Shown: positions 30,732 to 42,253, numbered from the stretch's first letter. The stretch is 64,000 bases of DNA from Prochlorococcus sp. AG-409-G20 (GCA_003215775.1 QCJW01000002.1:62001-126000); one strand, 5' to 3'. Numbers and translations are program-made. Notes: generated by a model from the sequence alone, not told the origin.

Positions 30732-32886
30732 GTGCTACTGGAGTTGGGGATGGCTCAGGTCGTAAATCTTCTCCATTTTGAGGAACTCCTCTTAATGTGA
30801 GATTAATTCTGCCTCTATTGTCTATCTCTCTTACTCGAACAGTTACTTCATCCCCAACTTTAACTACATCCTCAACTTTTTCTACACGAGCTTCAGATAA
30901 CTGAGAAATATGAATCATGCCTTCTTTGCCTGGAAGTATCTCTACAAAGGCTCCTATTGGAATAATCCTAGTAATTGATCCTGTAAATATTTCTCCTTCA
31001 TGTACTTTTCGAGTAAGGCCTTCAATAATCCTTTGAGCTTCTTCTGCGGCTGCTCCATCATGTGAAGCAATAGTCACAATGCCTCCATCCTCAATATCTA
31101 TTTTTGTATTAGTTCTTTCTGTAATCCCTTTAATTGTTCTGCCACCTGGCCCAATTACTGTTCCTATTAGTTCTGGATCAATCCTAAAGCTGAGAAGTCT
31201 TGGAGCATGCGGAGATAGATTCTCTCTAGGAGTATCTATTGCCTCTAGCATTTTTTCAAGAATATGAATTCTTGCTGGCCGAGCTTGATTAATAGCTTCT
31301 GCAACAGTTGCTATTTCCAAACCAGTTACTTTCATATCCATTTGAAGAGCAGTAATTCCTTTCTCAGTTCCTGCAACCTTAAAATCCATATCACCAAGAA
31401 AATCTTCTATACCCTGAATATCTGTAAGGATCCTTACCTCTTTACCCTCCTTAATTAAGCCCATTGCTGCACCACTAACAGGTGCCTTCAATGGGACCCC
31501 TGCATCCATAAGTGCCAATGTGCTTCCACATACTGAACCCATCGAAGTAGAACCATTTGAACTTAAAACCTCACTTACCACCCTTAATACATAAGGGAAA
31601 GTATCTTTAGGTGGCAAAACAGGAACTATTGCTCTTTCAGCAAGAGCACCATGACCAATCTCTCTACGGCCAGGAGAACGCATTGGCCTAGTCTCACTAA
31701 CTGAATAGGGAGGGAAATTGTAGTGATGAAGATAAGTTTTTTCTGTATTTGGATTTAGATCATCCATTTCTTGAGCATCACTGGGAGTTCCCAAAGTTGC
31801 TGTAGAGAGAACCTGTGTCAAACCTCTCTGAAAAAGACCTGATCCATGAACTCGTTTAGGTAAAACCCCTGCATCTGCACTAATTGGTCTTACTTCATCT
31901 AACTTTCTACCATCTACTCTCTTACCATCTTTGATAATCTGCTCACGCATTAATTTCTTAGTTAGTGCCTTAAAGCTTGTTGAGAGTAACTTCGTGTTTG
32001 AGGCAATTGCTTTCTTTACAGCATGATCTTCTTTAAGAGCCTCTATTGATTCTGTTACTTCATTCTTTATTAATTCAAGCTTATTATCTCTATCTTCTTT
32101 TGTTTGGGTAAATTTCTTAAGTACCTCTCCAATTGCTTTACTACAATTCTTGTCTAAATATGTAGGCAAAGTATTATCTAAAGGAGGCTCTTCTGGCATA
32201 ACCTGCTTAATACCTAAGTCTTTAAGGAGAGATTGTTGAGACTTAATCAATTCCATTACAGCCTCGTAGCCAAAATCTATTGCCTCTATAACATCCTGTT
32301 CTGTTAATTGATTGGCACCCGCCTCAACCATTACAACGCCATCAGGGGTACCAGCAACAACAAGATCAAGATCACCTCTTTCAATTTCTCGAAAACTAGG
32401 GTTAAGAACAAAATCATCTCCGAGTAGGCCTACTCGAACTGCAGCCATTGGCCCTTGAAAAGGTATCTGAGCAAGCAAAGTTGCTAGAGAAGCACCTGTT
32501 ACAGAAAGGACATCCGAAGGAACTCTTTCATCAAGAGATAAGCAAGTCGCAACAATCTGAATATCATCCCTCATCCAAGCTGGAAATAAAGGCCTCATTG
32601 GGCGATCAATCAGCCTTGCAATAAGAGTTGCACGCTCTGGAGGACGTCCTTCCCGTCGCATAAAGCTTCCAGGGATGCGCCCTGCGGCATAAAGCCTTTC
32701 TTCATAATCACAAATCAAAGGAAGGAAATCTATACCCTCCCTTCCAGTGGATTGGGTTGCTGTAACTAGGACTGCGGTATCCCCACACTCCACCATTACT
32801 GAACCTCCGGCCTGTGGCGCATAACGCCCCGTAGTCAGCCTTATCTCCCGACCATCAAAGGAGATTGACTGTGTCTGACCTTGCAC
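30721..32886 (-). CDS. pnp: Polyribonucleotide nucleotidyltransferase
   Basis: Two RNase PH domains, [31 protein letters not shown]-terminal S1; GTG start. Confidence 0.97.
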   Translation of the reverse strand: MQGQTQSISFDGREIRLTTGRYAPQAGGSVMVECGDTAVLVTATQSTGREGIDFLPLICDYEERLYAAGRIPGSFMRREGRPPERATLIARLIDRPMRPLFPAWMRDDIQIVATCLSLDERVPSDVLSVTGASLATLLAQIPFQGPMAAVRVGLLGDDFVLNPSFREIERGDLDLVVAGTPDGVVMVEAGANQLTEQDVIEAIDFGYEAVMELIKSQQSLLKDLGIKQVMPEEPPLDNTLPTYLDKNCSKAIGEVLKKFTQTKEDRDNKLELIKNEVTESIEALKEDHAVKKAIASNTKLLSTSFKALTKKLMREQIIKDGKRVDGRKLDEVRPISADAGVLPKRVHGSGLFQRGLTQVLSTATLGTPSDAQEMDDLNPNTEKTYLHHYNFPPYSVSETRPMRSPGRREIGHGALAERAIVPVLPPKDTFPYVLRVVSEVLSSNGSTSMGSVCGSTLALMDAGVPLKAPVSGAAMGLIKEGKEVRILTDIQGIEDFLGDMDFKVAGTEKGITALQMDMKVTGLEIATVAEAINQARPARIHILEKMLEAIDTPRENLSPHAPRLLSFRIDPELIGTVIGPGGRTIKGITERTNTKIDIEDGGIVTIASHDGAAAEEAQRIIEGLTRKVHEGEIFTGSITRIIPIGAFVEILPGKEGMIHISQLSEARVEKVEDVVKVGDEVTVRVREIDNRGRINLTLRGVPQNGEDLRPEPSPTPVAPLM

Positions 32887-32985
32887 GTGCTCTTATCTTT
32901 TTTTATGTGTTTATATTCTTGCACTTCATTGGCACTGCTCAAGCAGAAAAAATCAAATTAATTGCTTTTGTTCCAAGACCTAAAC

Positions 32986-33018
32986 AAAAAAAAGGTTGGC
33001 GGAAAAAATCCACCAACC
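32986..33018 (-). terminator. Intrinsic terminator downstream of rpsN
   Basis: Minus strand GGTTGGTGG-attttttt-like loop-CCGCCAACC (9 bp, one G-U) followed by T8. Confidence 0.8.
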
Positions 33019-33101
33019 CCGAAAACAACTAGTATGACAAGGCTTTAACGGGCAAACTTCCATAAAAGAAAATTTCACCTAATTCCAACCAATAAAAGAA
33101 A

Positions 33102-33404
33102 TTACCAACTTGACTTAACAACTCCTGGCAGTTCCCCTTTATGGGCTCTCTCTCTTAATTGATTGCGGCATAATCCAAAATCTCTATAGACACCCCTTGG
33201 TTTACCAGTTGCCCAGCAACGATTTCTGATCCTGTTGGGAGCACTATTCCTTGGCAGAGCTTGAATCTTGCGATGAATTTCCAGCCTTTCCATAGGATCT
33301 TTAGCTGAATTAAATGCTTCCAATAAAGCCATGCGCTTAGCGTAAAAGCGCTCAACTAGCTTCTTGCGCTTGGCATCGCGCGCAATCATTGACTTTTTAG
33401 CCAT
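33102..33404 (-). CDS. rpsN: 30S ribosomal protein S14
   Basis: [24 protein letters not shown]...[40 protein letters not shown]. Confidence 0.97.
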   Translation of the reverse strand: MAKKSMIARDAKRKKLVERFYAKRMALLEAFNSAKDPMERLEIHRKIQALPRNSAPNRIRNRCWATGKPRGVYRDFGLCRNQLRERAHKGELPGVVKSSW

Positions 33405-33541
33405 GTAGTGGCGAAGTTTCTTTATGAGTAGATAGCAAATATTAACTCTTCACGAACTTAGAAGATTCCGAGGAGACAGTAGATAAAGATAAAAACCCAA
33501 ATTTCTCAACAAAAATATTCGTGAATTTCACCTATGAGTTC

Positions 33542-33574
33542 TTAAAAATGTCTTGTTGTCATTGACATTTTTAA
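33542..33574 (-). terminator. Intrinsic terminator overlapping the rseP stop codon
   Basis: 11-bp perfect arms TTAAAAATGTC / GACATTTTTAA; the 3' arm carries a T5 run; stop TAA lies inside the 5' arm. Confidence 0.65.
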
Positions 33575-34653
33575 TGTGAGATGAATTGTTGAACTATAGA
33601 AAGCTGAGAAGTATCGCGAACTACAAGTACAACACTCAACCCAACCAAAAGAAGCAGGCCTGATTGCAAGAAGACCAATTTTAGTTTTTCAGGGATTGGT
33701 TTACCTCTAAGAGCTTCAAATAAAACAAGAGCAAGCTGTCCTCCGTCCAAGAGAGGTAAAGGAAGAGAATTCAGAACAGCAAGATTTATAGACACCAAAG
33801 CAGCAAAAAGAACTAATCCCCCTCCTCCCTGCTCTGAAAGTTGAGCTCCAATTTCAATAATCTTCACCGGCCCACTCAATTGTTGCGAAGTTTGAGCAAA
33901 ATCAGTAAACAATGATTGATATCCCTTAATCGTTCTATTTAGCAAGTCTAAAAATTGAGTATCAGTATGAACTAAAACTTCTCCAATATTCTTTGCAGGC
34001 CGAAGTTCTTTACTCACATTTGCCTGAAGTTGAGCCCCGATACGACCATTGCCAAGTTTCTCGTCTGGAATGATTTGAATATGTTTTAGCTCTTCTTTCT
34101 TAATACTCTCAAGTTCAATAACTTGACCAGGAGAATCCTGAATTTGGCGGACTAAATTTTGCACGGCCTCTTGTCCTTTCCCAAGCCTTACTCCATCAAC
34201 TGACAAGATACGATCTCCTGCCTCTAACCCAGCAGATGCAGCAACATTCCCTGCTTGAACAGAAACAACCACAACCCCAGGTTCAGGATTATTTGGAAGG
34301 CCAACAAGCGCAGCCTGTCCAAAAACAACAACCCATGCAACTAAAAGATTTGCTAATACCCCTGCAGAAATAACTATTGCTTTTTGCCAAACAGGACGGT
34401 TTTTAAGAAGATTTGGATCTTCGGAAGAGATATCGCTATCTTGATCGTCATCTGGGAATGAAACAAACCCACCCAAAGGCAATGCCCTAAGCGCATAAGT
34501 TACGCCTTCTGACTCCTTCTTGAGAATTGCAGGTCCAAAACCAATAGAAAATCCCGTTACTTTGATGCCCTGAAATTTCGCAGCAAAAAAGTGACCAGCT
34601 TCATGGAAAATAATCAACAAAGCCAAAACTGCTAACGAGGACAGAACATTCAT
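33571..34653 (-). CDS. rseP: Site-2 protease RseP-like membrane zinc metalloprotease
   Basis: LALLIIFHEAGHFFAAKFQGI (HExxH), PDZ domain, LPLPLLDGGQLALVLFE. Confidence 0.95.
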   Translation of the reverse strand: MNVLSSLAVLALLIIFHEAGHFFAAKFQGIKVTGFSIGFGPAILKKESEGVTYALRALPLGGFVSFPDDDQDSDISSEDPNLLKNRPVWQKAIVISAGVLANLLVAWVVVFGQAALVGLPNNPEPGVVVVSVQAGNVAASAGLEAGDRILSVDGVRLGKGQEAVQNLVRQIQDSPGQVIELESIKKEELKHIQIIPDEKLGNGRIGAQLQANVSKELRPAKNIGEVLVHTDTQFLDLLNRTIKGYQSLFTDFAQTSQQLSGPVKIIEIGAQLSEQGGGGLVLFAALVSINLAVLNSLPLPLLDGGQLALVLFEALRGKPIPEKLKLVFLQSGLLLLVGLSVVLVVRDTSQLSIVQQFISH

Positions 34654-34672
34654 AAAAACCTAATTAGTGAGT

Positions 34673-35950
34673 TCATTGAGTCAGTAGTCGATCTGAACCA
34701 AAGTAAGGTGTCAATGCCTTGGGAAGTTTGACAGTTCCATCTGGCTGTTGACCAGTTTCCAAAAGAGCCGCCATTGTTCTACCAACTGCCAAACCACTAC
34801 CGTTAAGGGTATGAACCAATTGATTAACTTTGCCAACCTTGGTTCGAATTCCAGATCTTCTGGCTTGAAAATCTCCGCAAACACTACAACTAGAAATCTC
34901 TCTATAATTCTGAGAACCAGGTAGCCATACTTCAAGGTCAAATGTCCTTGACGCTGAGAAGCCAAGATCTCCAGTACAAAGTTCTAACACCCTATAAGGC
35001 AATTCAAGTGCTTTCAATACATCTTCTGCATCATTAGTTATTTGCTTATGAGCACCTTCTGATTCATCAGGGTTTACAAACCAAAAAAGCTCTACTTTAT
35101 TGAATTGATGAAGTCTAATTAGCCCACGGGTATCTTTTCCATAACTACCAGCCTCTCTCCTGAAACATGGACTGTATGCAACATATTTAAGAGGTAGTTT
35201 CTTAAAGGGAATAATTTCATTTCTATGAAGAGAGGTAACCGGAACCTCTGCTGTAGGAGTAAGCCACAAGTCATCTTCTGCACACCTAAAACTTTCATCT
35301 GCAAACTTTGGTAACTGACCTGAAGCTGTAAGAGTGGCAGTATTTACTAAAACTGGTGGAAATACTTCGGAATATCCTTTGCCAACATGTAGATCCAACA
35401 TGAAGTTTATAAGAGCCCTTTCTAAACGTGCTCCCTGATTGAGGAGTGTCACAAAACGACTTTGAGCAATTCTTGCTGATCTTTCAGTATCAAGAAGGCA
35501 TAGTTCTTCGGCAATCTCCCAATGGTTCTTAAGATTCTCAGCGACAATTGGTTCTCCCCAACGACGTTGTTCCAAATTATCTTTATCATCTTTACCATTT
35601 GGACAATGTGGTGATGGAAGATTTGGCAAAGCCAAAAGCTTTTGCTTCAATTCAAAAGAAATTATTTTTTCTTCTTCTTCATATTGAGCAATTTTCTTTT
35701 TAATTTCATTACCATTTTTTCGTAGCTCTAAAAGCAAGTCAGAACCAGGGTTCTCGCCATTTTTAATTCTTTGACCAACTTCCTTCCCTATTCTATTACT
35801 GTCAGTCTGTAGATTGCTTCGAAATACCTCCAAATCTCTTTGCTTCTTCGCAAGGGTCTGAAGAGAGGTCATATCAACCTCAACTCCTCTTCTTCCGAGC
35901 TCTTTAGAAATGTGAGTAGGGTTCTCACGCACTAGGCGCTGATCTAGCAC
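34673..35950 (-). CDS. serS: Seryl-tRNA synthetase
   Basis: MLDQRLVRENPTHISKELGRRG; FRREAGSYGKDTRGLIRLHQFNKVELF. Confidence 0.97.
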   Translation of the reverse strand: MLDQRLVRENPTHISKELGRRGVEVDMTSLQTLAKKQRDLEVFRSNLQTDSNRIGKEVGQRIKNGENPGSDLLLELRKNGNEIKKKIAQYEEEEKIISFELKQKLLALPNLPSPHCPNGKDDKDNLEQRRWGEPIVAENLKNHWEIAEELCLLDTERSARIAQSRFVTLLNQGARLERALINFMLDLHVGKGYSEVFPPVLVNTATLTASGQLPKFADESFRCAEDDLWLTPTAEVPVTSLHRNEIIPFKKLPLKYVAYSPCFRREAGSYGKDTRGLIRLHQFNKVELFWFVNPDESEGAHKQITNDAEDVLKALELPYRVLELCTGDLGFSASRTFDLEVWLPGSQNYREISSCSVCGDFQARRSGIRTKVGKVNQLVHTLNGSGLAVGRTMAALLETGQQPDGTVKLPKALTPYFGSDRLLTQ

Positions 35951-36040
35951 TAGATTTTCATCGGAGAAATTAAGCCTAAACGCTAACCTCCCAAAGCGAG
36001 ACGAATTTCTTTTTAGAAAAAAATAAGTAGAAAAATATCC

Positions 36041-37537
36041 TTATCCAGGAGAAGCCTTTTCACCAAAAACAAAAGATGCAGGTCTTGCTCTTCCAGTCGA
36101 AGCCCACTCCTTCAGGACAATTAGTTGCTCTTTTGCAGTCCTAGAAAGTGGGACAAGCTGACTTGCAGCAAGGATAAGATCGGTTTCTTCTAATTCTCTT
36201 CTTTCGGCAAAAGCCAAATGCATTCCTTCTATAACAGTTTGCTCTAGCTCCGCACCAGAGAACCCATTGGTTCTATCAACAACGACATCAAGAGGAAGCT
36301 TTAAATCAATCCTCCTTTGTTGAATATGTAATTCCAGAATACTCAACCTTTCGTGAGGCGTTGGTAAATCAAGAAGAAAAATCTCATCAAAACGTCCTTT
36401 TCGTAAGAGTTCACCGGGCAATCTTTCAACCCCATTTGCTGTAGCGACAACGAAAACTGGTGAGGTTTTCTCTGCCATCCATGTCAAAACATTTGCCAAA
36501 ACTCTTTGACTAGTTCCTCCATCACTGCGAGCATCTCCACCAAAACCTTTATCTATTTCATCAATCCATAAAACGCATGGGGCCATTGCCTCTGCTCTCT
36601 GAATCGTCTCTCGGGTGCGAGCCTCACTAGCACCAACAAGTCCTGCAAACAATCTCCCTACATCAAGACGGAGTAAAGGCATGGACCAACTATGTGCAAT
36701 CGCCTTTGCAGTCAAAGATTTTCCAGTACCTTGAGGACCAACTAACAAGACCCCTCTAGGAAGAGGTAATCCAAATTCTTGAGCTTCATCTGAAAAAGCT
36801 TGATGTCTTTGGTCAAGCCAAGACTTAAGTGCGTCCAATCCACCAATATCAGCAGGAGTGGCTTTAGTTTCGCAATATTCAAGCACCTCACTTCTAGCAA
36901 CACTTTGCCGTTTTTCTTCAAGAACTTCTACTAGATCTTCCATCCCCAGATGACCTCTTTGTGCCAATGCCCTAGCAGCAACTTGTCTTACTCTTGACTC
37001 AGTTAATCCACTACAGGCATGAGTCAACTCCTCTAAAACATCAGAATGCAAAGGAGATCCACTAGTTTCAGCAATATTGTTTAGAAGAGTACGAATTTCT
37101 AGCTGTTGAGGTAAAGGTAAATCAAGAATATTAAAGGCATCATCAAGATCTCCAGGGGGCGTCCAAGGACCAGAAGATAGGACAACTGTGTGAGGTTGAC
37201 TACGCAAATGACCAGAGAGATTACGCAACATCCGAGCTATCCCAGGATCCTCACAAAAACGATGGAAATCTTTTACTAGAAGAATTGTTGGACTCTTTCC
37301 ATCAAGCTCTTTCAGCCATTGAAGAATAACCATTGGCTGCCTAGCTCCTAGGCCTTCAGAATTAGGAACACCTCTAAGGCCGTCAATATAATCCCAACTA
37401 GCCAATCTTCTAGGAGAGAGCCGAGCAGCAGCCTGACTTAACAAAACCTCTACTCGCTCTTCCTCTCCACTACGAATCCAAATAAGAGGCGTTCTTGCCA
37501 AAATCAAGAGATCTAAATGGCTTTCCCAACTCTTCAT
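36041..37537 (-). CDS. AAA ATPase, Ycf46-like
   Basis: GVLLVGPQGTGKSLTAKAIAHSW, CVLWIDEIDKGF; N-terminal STAND-like domain as in Ycf46. Confidence 0.9.
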   Translation of the reverse strand: MKSWESHLDLLILARTPLIWIRSGEEERVEVLLSQAAARLSPRRLASWDYIDGLRGVPNSEGLGARQPMVILQWLKELDGKSPTILLVKDFHRFCEDPGIARMLRNLSGHLRSQPHTVVLSSGPWTPPGDLDDAFNILDLPLPQQLEIRTLLNNIAETSGSPLHSDVLEELTHACSGLTESRVRQVAARALAQRGHLGMEDLVEVLEEKRQSVARSEVLEYCETKATPADIGGLDALKSWLDQRHQAFSDEAQEFGLPLPRGVLLVGPQGTGKSLTAKAIAHSWSMPLLRLDVGRLFAGLVGASEARTRETIQRAEAMAPCVLWIDEIDKGFGGDARSDGGTSQRVLANVLTWMAEKTSPVFVVATANGVERLPGELLRKGRFDEIFLLDLPTPHERLSILELHIQQRRIDLKLPLDVVVDRTNGFSGAELEQTVIEGMHLAFAERRELEETDLILAASQLVPLSRTAKEQLIVLKEWASTGRARPASFVFGEKASPG

Positions 37538-37539
37538 AA

Positions 37540-38058
37540 CTAAAGAAGTTTCTTAAGATCATCCCAACGTGAATCAGTTTGACTCATATTCTTGGAAGTG
37601 GATAAATAATTAATTGCATTTTCTTTGAGAATTTCTGATCCTTGGCATTCCTTTCCGCATATTTTCGACACTGGCAGTTGAAGATGTAATTGTTCAAAAA
37701 CCCATGCCGCCGGATCAAAGATTCCATCAGGTTCAATGAAATCTATAATCTCATCACAACTAATTAATAATCCAGCCTGATCTTTTTTGGGTATAGATTG
37801 ACCAATCCAAATATACTCATGATTATTACAATTAAGTCTCTCTGAATACTCTACAAGGCATCTATCACAAACAAGACTAACAGTCGTTTCAGCAAAGCCT
37901 TTGACAATCAGATAGTCTCCTTTATGCTCAATATCAAGTTCTCCCTCAATCGGGGTTATAGTAGGGAAATTATCTAGATTTCCTTTAAAATTATATGCTT
38001 TGATAGATTCTTTTGTTTTTAATTCTTTTAATGAAATAGGAACAAGACCATCTATCAT
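37540..38058 (-). CDS. YceD/DUF177 family protein
   Basis: [32 protein letters not shown]...[40 protein letters not shown]. Confidence 0.88.
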   Translation of the reverse strand: MIDGLVPISLKELKTKESIKAYNFKGNLDNFPTITPIEGELDIEHKGDYLIVKGFAETTVSLVCDRCLVEYSERLNCNNHEYIWIGQSIPKKDQAGLLISCDEIIDFIEPDGIFDPAAWVFEQLHLQLPVSKICGKECQGSEILKENAINYLSTSKNMSQTDSRWDDLKKLL

Positions 38059-39197
38059 TTTCCACTTTTTGGCTCAAAGGGGAGTCTGTCACCCACCACC
38101 CCAGAAGGGAGTTCAACTGCTGTTTTAGTCTTCTGGGAAAGTTGGTCATCAAGTATTTTTTGAAGATTATCAGGTAACTCTTCTTGACTTAACAAGAATG
38201 TTTGAAGGGCCTGAAAAATATTTGCTATCAACATGTATAGCAAAACTCCTGCTGGGAGAGGAAAAAATAAAAACATTCCTGTAATCATTACGGGAGTAAT
38301 TTTATTTGCTGTGGATTGTTGAGGATTAACTGGCATTCCCCTTCCAGAAAGAGCCTGGGAAATCACAAGAGTCACTCCAAAACCAGCCACAAGGATTGCT
38401 ATATCCCAATTAACTGATCCATCTACGTAAAAACCAACCTGACCAAGAGCTTTTATAAAAAGGAAACCACTTTTAGCAGCCAATCCAGGAATTTTCGCCT
38501 CAACAGTTGCATCTCCCGGTGCAATAGCTTGAACAGTTCCATCTGAACCAACACTTAAAAATTCTTGTCCCTTTGTCACTTTCCAAGTAGGTGAGAACTT
38601 AGAACCATCACTAAACCTAGAGAGAACATTATTAAAACTTTCTCCTGCGAGAGTTTGAAGCTTGATCTGAACTGAATCTCCTGATCCAATTTTAGTTCCA
38701 CCTGGCAAAGAAGCAATAACTGGAACATGGTCAGTTTCAGTTACAAATATTGAATGTCTTGGACTTGTAAAAGGCTTTGGCTCAATTGCAGCAATCTGCT
38801 CAGAAGGCAAAACCTTCATATTCACTAAATAAGGGACATCAGCAAAAGGTGATCCCCTCAAAGTAGCAAATAAAGCAAAGAGTATTGGCATCTGAACCAA
38901 TAAAGGAAGACAGCCAGCAAGAGGGCTCCCAAATTCCTTCATCAAGTTGCCTAATTCCTCCTGTTGTTTCTGAGGATTGCTTGCATATCTTGCCTTAATC
39001 TCAGCCTGACGTTTTTGCATGACTGGCTGAGCAATCTTCATACGCCTTGCACTTCGAATTGAACCTGCGCTTAAAGGGAAAAGCGCAAGCCTTATAACAA
39101 CTGTCAGTGCAACTATGGCCAAGCCATAACTAGGTACCAACCCATAGAAGAAATCCAGAATCGGTATTAAAAGGTTGTCGGAGATGTAACCGATCAC
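38055..39197 (-). CDS. yidC: Membrane protein insertase YidC/Oxa1
   Basis: [50 protein letters not shown].... Confidence 0.95.
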   Translation of the reverse strand: MIGYISDNLLIPILDFFYGLVPSYGLAIVALTVVIRLALFPLSAGSIRSARRMKIAQPVMQKRQAEIKARYASNPQKQQEELGNLMKEFGSPLAGCLPLLVQMPILFALFATLRGSPFADVPYLVNMKVLPSEQIAAIEPKPFTSPRHSIFVTETDHVPVIASLPGGTKIGSGDSVQIKLQTLAGESFNNVLSRFSDGSKFSPTWKVTKGQEFLSVGSDGTVQAIAPGDATVEAKIPGLAAKSGFLFIKALGQVGFYVDGSVNWDIAILVAGFGVTLVISQALSGRGMPVNPQQSTANKITPVMITGMFLFFPLPAGVLLYMLIANIFQALQTFLLSQEELPDNLQKILDDQLSQKTKTAVELPSGVVGDRLPFEPKSGK

Positions 39198-39281
39198 AAT
39201 TGTTCTCTGAGGTAAGGAATGGACTTCAAGACAGTCTGCTACATCATCTGGTAATAGTCAGCAAAAATATAAATCACTGGT

Positions 39282-39710
39282 TCAAGCGGCGAAACCTTTT
39301 GAAGAATCATCTGAAGATTTGTCAGATGCAAGATCAATTCTCTGAAGAATAAACTTTTCTGTCTCCCGAAAGCCAGGCAAAGACCTCATCTCCAACCTTG
39401 CACCATCTTTCATTACGAGAACCATGTCTCCCCATGACCCAAGTCCTCTTGGGACTGCTCGGACCTCAGCTATTTGGCTATAAACCACTTGTGTTTTGTC
39501 CCTTCCAAGCCATCCACCTGTTACGGATATCCGCCTATTTGTAATCTTAAAACGAAGCCAAAGGGCTCTAACAACCGCACCAAAGGTAAAAGGGAGACCT
39601 ATCAAAGTTAAACCTGCAAGAAGGTTAATTATCAGATCACCTTTTGCGGGTCCACCTTCGTAAAAGACCTCTTCAGCAATAGCTTTCATGAATAAAACCT
39701 GCTCTTTCAA
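39282..39710 (-). CDS. PH domain-containing protein
   Basis: EVFYEGGPAKGDLIINLLAGLTLIGLPFTFGAVVRALWLRFKITNRRISVTGGWLGRDKTQVVYSQIAEVR. Confidence 0.88.
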   Translation of the reverse strand: MKEQVLFMKAIAEEVFYEGGPAKGDLIINLLAGLTLIGLPFTFGAVVRALWLRFKITNRRISVTGGWLGRDKTQVVYSQIAEVRAVPRGLGSWGDMVLVMKDGARLEMRSLPGFRETEKFILQRIDLASDKSSDDSSKGFAA

Positions 39711-40071
39711 GCAATATGTCGCATTCTTTCAACAATTGCGAAGGTTGTTGAGTCATTGAATTGGGCTTAAGGCTAAGCAAAATCCATTTATCTGAATGCT
39801 GAGAAGAATCTTCAAGCCTTACTCTGAGATGTTCATGAAAAACTCTTCTAAGCCTATTTCTGACAACAGCCTTTTTACTTACCTTGCCACTAATAGTCAG
39901 ACCACATCTACAAGCCTTATCCAGACTTTTTTTACAAGAAGAGTTCAATAAATACGATCTAGCTTTTACAACCCTAAGAATCATAAAATCTCCATAAAAG
40001 CGTTTTCCAGACCTATGGATTAGATCAAAGCACTTATAACCCTTCAATCTCATTGATTGAGGCAAAACCAT
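39673..40071 (-). CDS. rnpA: Ribonuclease P protein component
   Basis: YKCFDLIHRSGKRFYGDFMILRVV...CGLTISGKVSKKAVVRNRLRRVFHEHLR. Confidence 0.95.
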   Translation of the reverse strand: MVLPQSMRLKGYKCFDLIHRSGKRFYGDFMILRVVKARSYLLNSSCKKSLDKACRCGLTISGKVSKKAVVRNRLRRVFHEHLRVRLEDSSQHSDKWILLSLKPNSMTQQPSQLLKECDILLERAGFIHESYC

Positions 40072-40132
40072 TTAGAGAAATTTACAGAGGAAAACCAAAT
40101 GTCAAGTATATCTATTATTTAAGAATCATTCG

Positions 40133-40270
40133 TCAAACAGAAAGCCTTGCCCTTCCCCGCTTTCTCCGAGTTCGAATAACTCTCCTACCTGTATGCGTTC
40201 TCATTCTCACTCGAAAACCCGAGACGCGCTTTCTCTTTCGGCTTGTTCCCCCAAGAGTTCTTTTGGTCAT
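40133..40270 (-). CDS. rpmH: 50S ribosomal protein L34 (absent from ORF track)
   Basis: Codon-by-codon reverse translation: [45 protein letters not shown], directly upstream of rnpA. Confidence 0.98.
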   Translation of the reverse strand: MTKRTLGGTSRKRKRVSGFRVRMRTHTGRRVIRTRRKRGRARLSV

Positions 40271-40319
40271 TGATTCAAATCAGCTTAAAGCCATGTTCGT
40301 ATGTACATAATTTATCAGT

Positions 40320-40892
40320 TCAATCGATATCAATGTTCCATGTACCTATGTAACTTGAAACAGGAACATCTCCAGGAGACTGAACGCTGGCATTCAATTG
40401 GTACATACCTGCTTGCGTCGGATTAAATATTTTCATCACAATGGCATAAGAATCTTCGACTGGTATAGGGGTATCGGGGAATACTTCGATCTGAGATGGG
40501 TCCTTAGAGACCTCAAAAACTGCTGGTATTTTCTTCTTGCATCTCGTTCGAGCTAACATCCCTCCAAGACTTACCTGACACAAACTAAGTTTGTTGGTGC
40601 TAATTCTTGAGTCGAAATATTCGGGGAATTTAATTTTCAGCTTCAGAATTGCAGTCCTGCGATCATTTGGTTTAAGAACTAAGTAATAAGTTGACCTATC
40701 TCTTCTTTCTCTAGAGCCTTGCAAGTAATAAAGCCTCTTGTACTTAGTTGAATTATCCCATCTGTATTCAAAGAAAGAAGGACTAGCCTTCGCTGTCTCA
40801 AAAGGCATAGTTGCAGGAACCAAAGTGGTAGCCCCTACAAGTCCAATTGTTGCGAGTTTTCGCAAATGAAATCTTGAAAAACGCTTAAACAT
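40320..40892 (-). CDS. DUF2808-type secreted protein
   Basis: Signal peptide; SPSFFEYRWDNSTKYKRLYYLQGSRERRDRSTYYLVLKPNDRRTAILKLKIKFPEYF. Confidence 0.85.
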   Translation of the reverse strand: MFKRFSRFHLRKLATIGLVGATTLVPATMPFETAKASPSFFEYRWDNSTKYKRLYYLQGSRERRDRSTYYLVLKPNDRRTAILKLKIKFPEYFDSRISTNKLSLCQVSLGGMLARTRCKKKIPAVFEVSKDPSQIEVFPDTPIPVEDSYAIVMKIFNPTQAGMYQLNASVQSPGDVPVSSYIGTWNIDID

Positions 40893-40994
40893 TATGCAAA
40901 TGCGATGAAGTGAATGACCAGACTTGAAGAAACTAGTCGAATTTTGATAGATCAGCGTAAGTAAAACATAACTCTTTGGACGGCATTTGTGCTG

Positions 40995-41384
40995 TCAATT
41001 TTCAATAGATCTATCTGGTCTTAAAAGACTGGCCTCTTGCAAATAAGGATGCAAAGGTTTTTCTCCCTTTGGCAACCAAGCAATTGCAAGAATGCGTATG
41101 CAATATTTCAAATCACCATGGACTTTCATCTGTTGACAGTCCAACAACGCAATGTCGTCCCACCCGTGTCGTTTTCTTGCAATTGCTGCCGGAAAGCAAG
41201 CATCCAAATCTGATGTAACAGAAAATGTAATTGAAACAATTTGCTCTAGATCAAGTTCATTTCGATGAACAAGCTCAGAGACAAGCTCTGTTACTGCGAA
41301 CTCAATTGCTTCACTAGAATTCTCCTTGCAAGTCGTAGCTCCTCTAATACCTTGCAAAATATAAGAGTCAAAATTTAAGGCCAT
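40995..41384 (-). CDS. aroH: Chorismate mutase, AroH type
   Basis: GIRGATTCKENSSEAIEFAVTELVSELVHRNELDLEQIVSITFSVTSDLDACFPAAIARK. Confidence 0.94.
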   Translation of the reverse strand: MALNFDSYILQGIRGATTCKENSSEAIEFAVTELVSELVHRNELDLEQIVSITFSVTSDLDACFPAAIARKRHGWDDIALLDCQQMKVHGDLKYCIRILAIAWLPKGEKPLHPYLQEASLLRPDRSIEN

Positions 41385-41387
41385 TAG

Positions 41388-42221
41388 TTAAGGCCTATAA
41401 AGCCAAAGAGCTTGGCCAGAATTACCTAATTCCATCCTAATAAGTTCATAAAAATTTAACAGAGCAGAGCCTCCTGGTAATAAACCCATGAACTTCTTCT
41501 TGGGACGAGTAAGTGTAATTAGGCGTGTATTTTCTTCATCTAAATCAGCTAATTTTGCAGCCAATTTTCTTGCATGTTCTTCATCACCTAACTCATCCAC
41601 AAGTCCCAGGTCTAATGCTTGGCTACCAGTAAAGACACGACCATCTGCAAAACCTTTTACCTCTTCAACACTTAATTTCCTTCCTTCAGAGACAGCTCCT
41701 ACAAATTGATCATAACTACTATCAATTAAAGATTGAAGCAGTTGCCTTTCATCGCTTGTAAGAGATCTATCTGGCGAAAGGATATCCTTATATATCCCGC
41801 TTTTAATAGTTTCAAAACGAACTCCAATCCGCTCCAAAAGCTTAGAGAGATTATTTCCTCTAAGGATCACTCCTATAGAGCCAGTAATCGTACCTGGGTT
41901 GGCAACTATCTTTTCAGCGGCTACTCCTATATAAACTCCGCCAGAAGCAGAAATGTTCCCAAAGCTTGCTACCACATGAACGCCCTTGTTACGCAGTCTA
42001 AGCAAGGCAGAATGAATCTCCTGACTGTCACCAACAGTACCGCCAGGGCTATCTATGCGAACTAATAACGCTGGGAATTCCCTCTCTTCAACTCGTCTAA
42101 GTGCTTTCAGAATTAGCTTGCGAGTAGAACCAGTAATAGCCCCATCAATGATTATGCGAGCCATCCCTCTCCGAGACTTACGGCGCAAGGGCCAAATCAT
42201 TCCAATTCCGCAACATTTCAC
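41388..42221 (-). CDS. sppA: Signal peptide peptidase SppA (S49)
   Basis: VRIDSPGGTVGDSQEIHSALLRL...ASFGNISASGGVYIGVAAEKIVANPGTITGSIGVI; start may be internal. Confidence 0.93.
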   Translation of the reverse strand: MKCCGIGMIWPLRRKSRRGMARIIIDGAITGSTRKLILKALRRVEEREFPALLVRIDSPGGTVGDSQEIHSALLRLRNKGVHVVASFGNISASGGVYIGVAAEKIVANPGTITGSIGVILRGNNLSKLLERIGVRFETIKSGIYKDILSPDRSLTSDERQLLQSLIDSSYDQFVGAVSEGRKLSVEEVKGFADGRVFTGSQALDLGLVDELGDEEHARKLAAKLADLDEENTRLITLTRPKKKFMGLLPGGSALLNFYELIRMELGNSGQALWLYRP

Positions 42222-42253
42222 AGAGTTTAAGGAAGAGATTGCCTTTTGACCGA

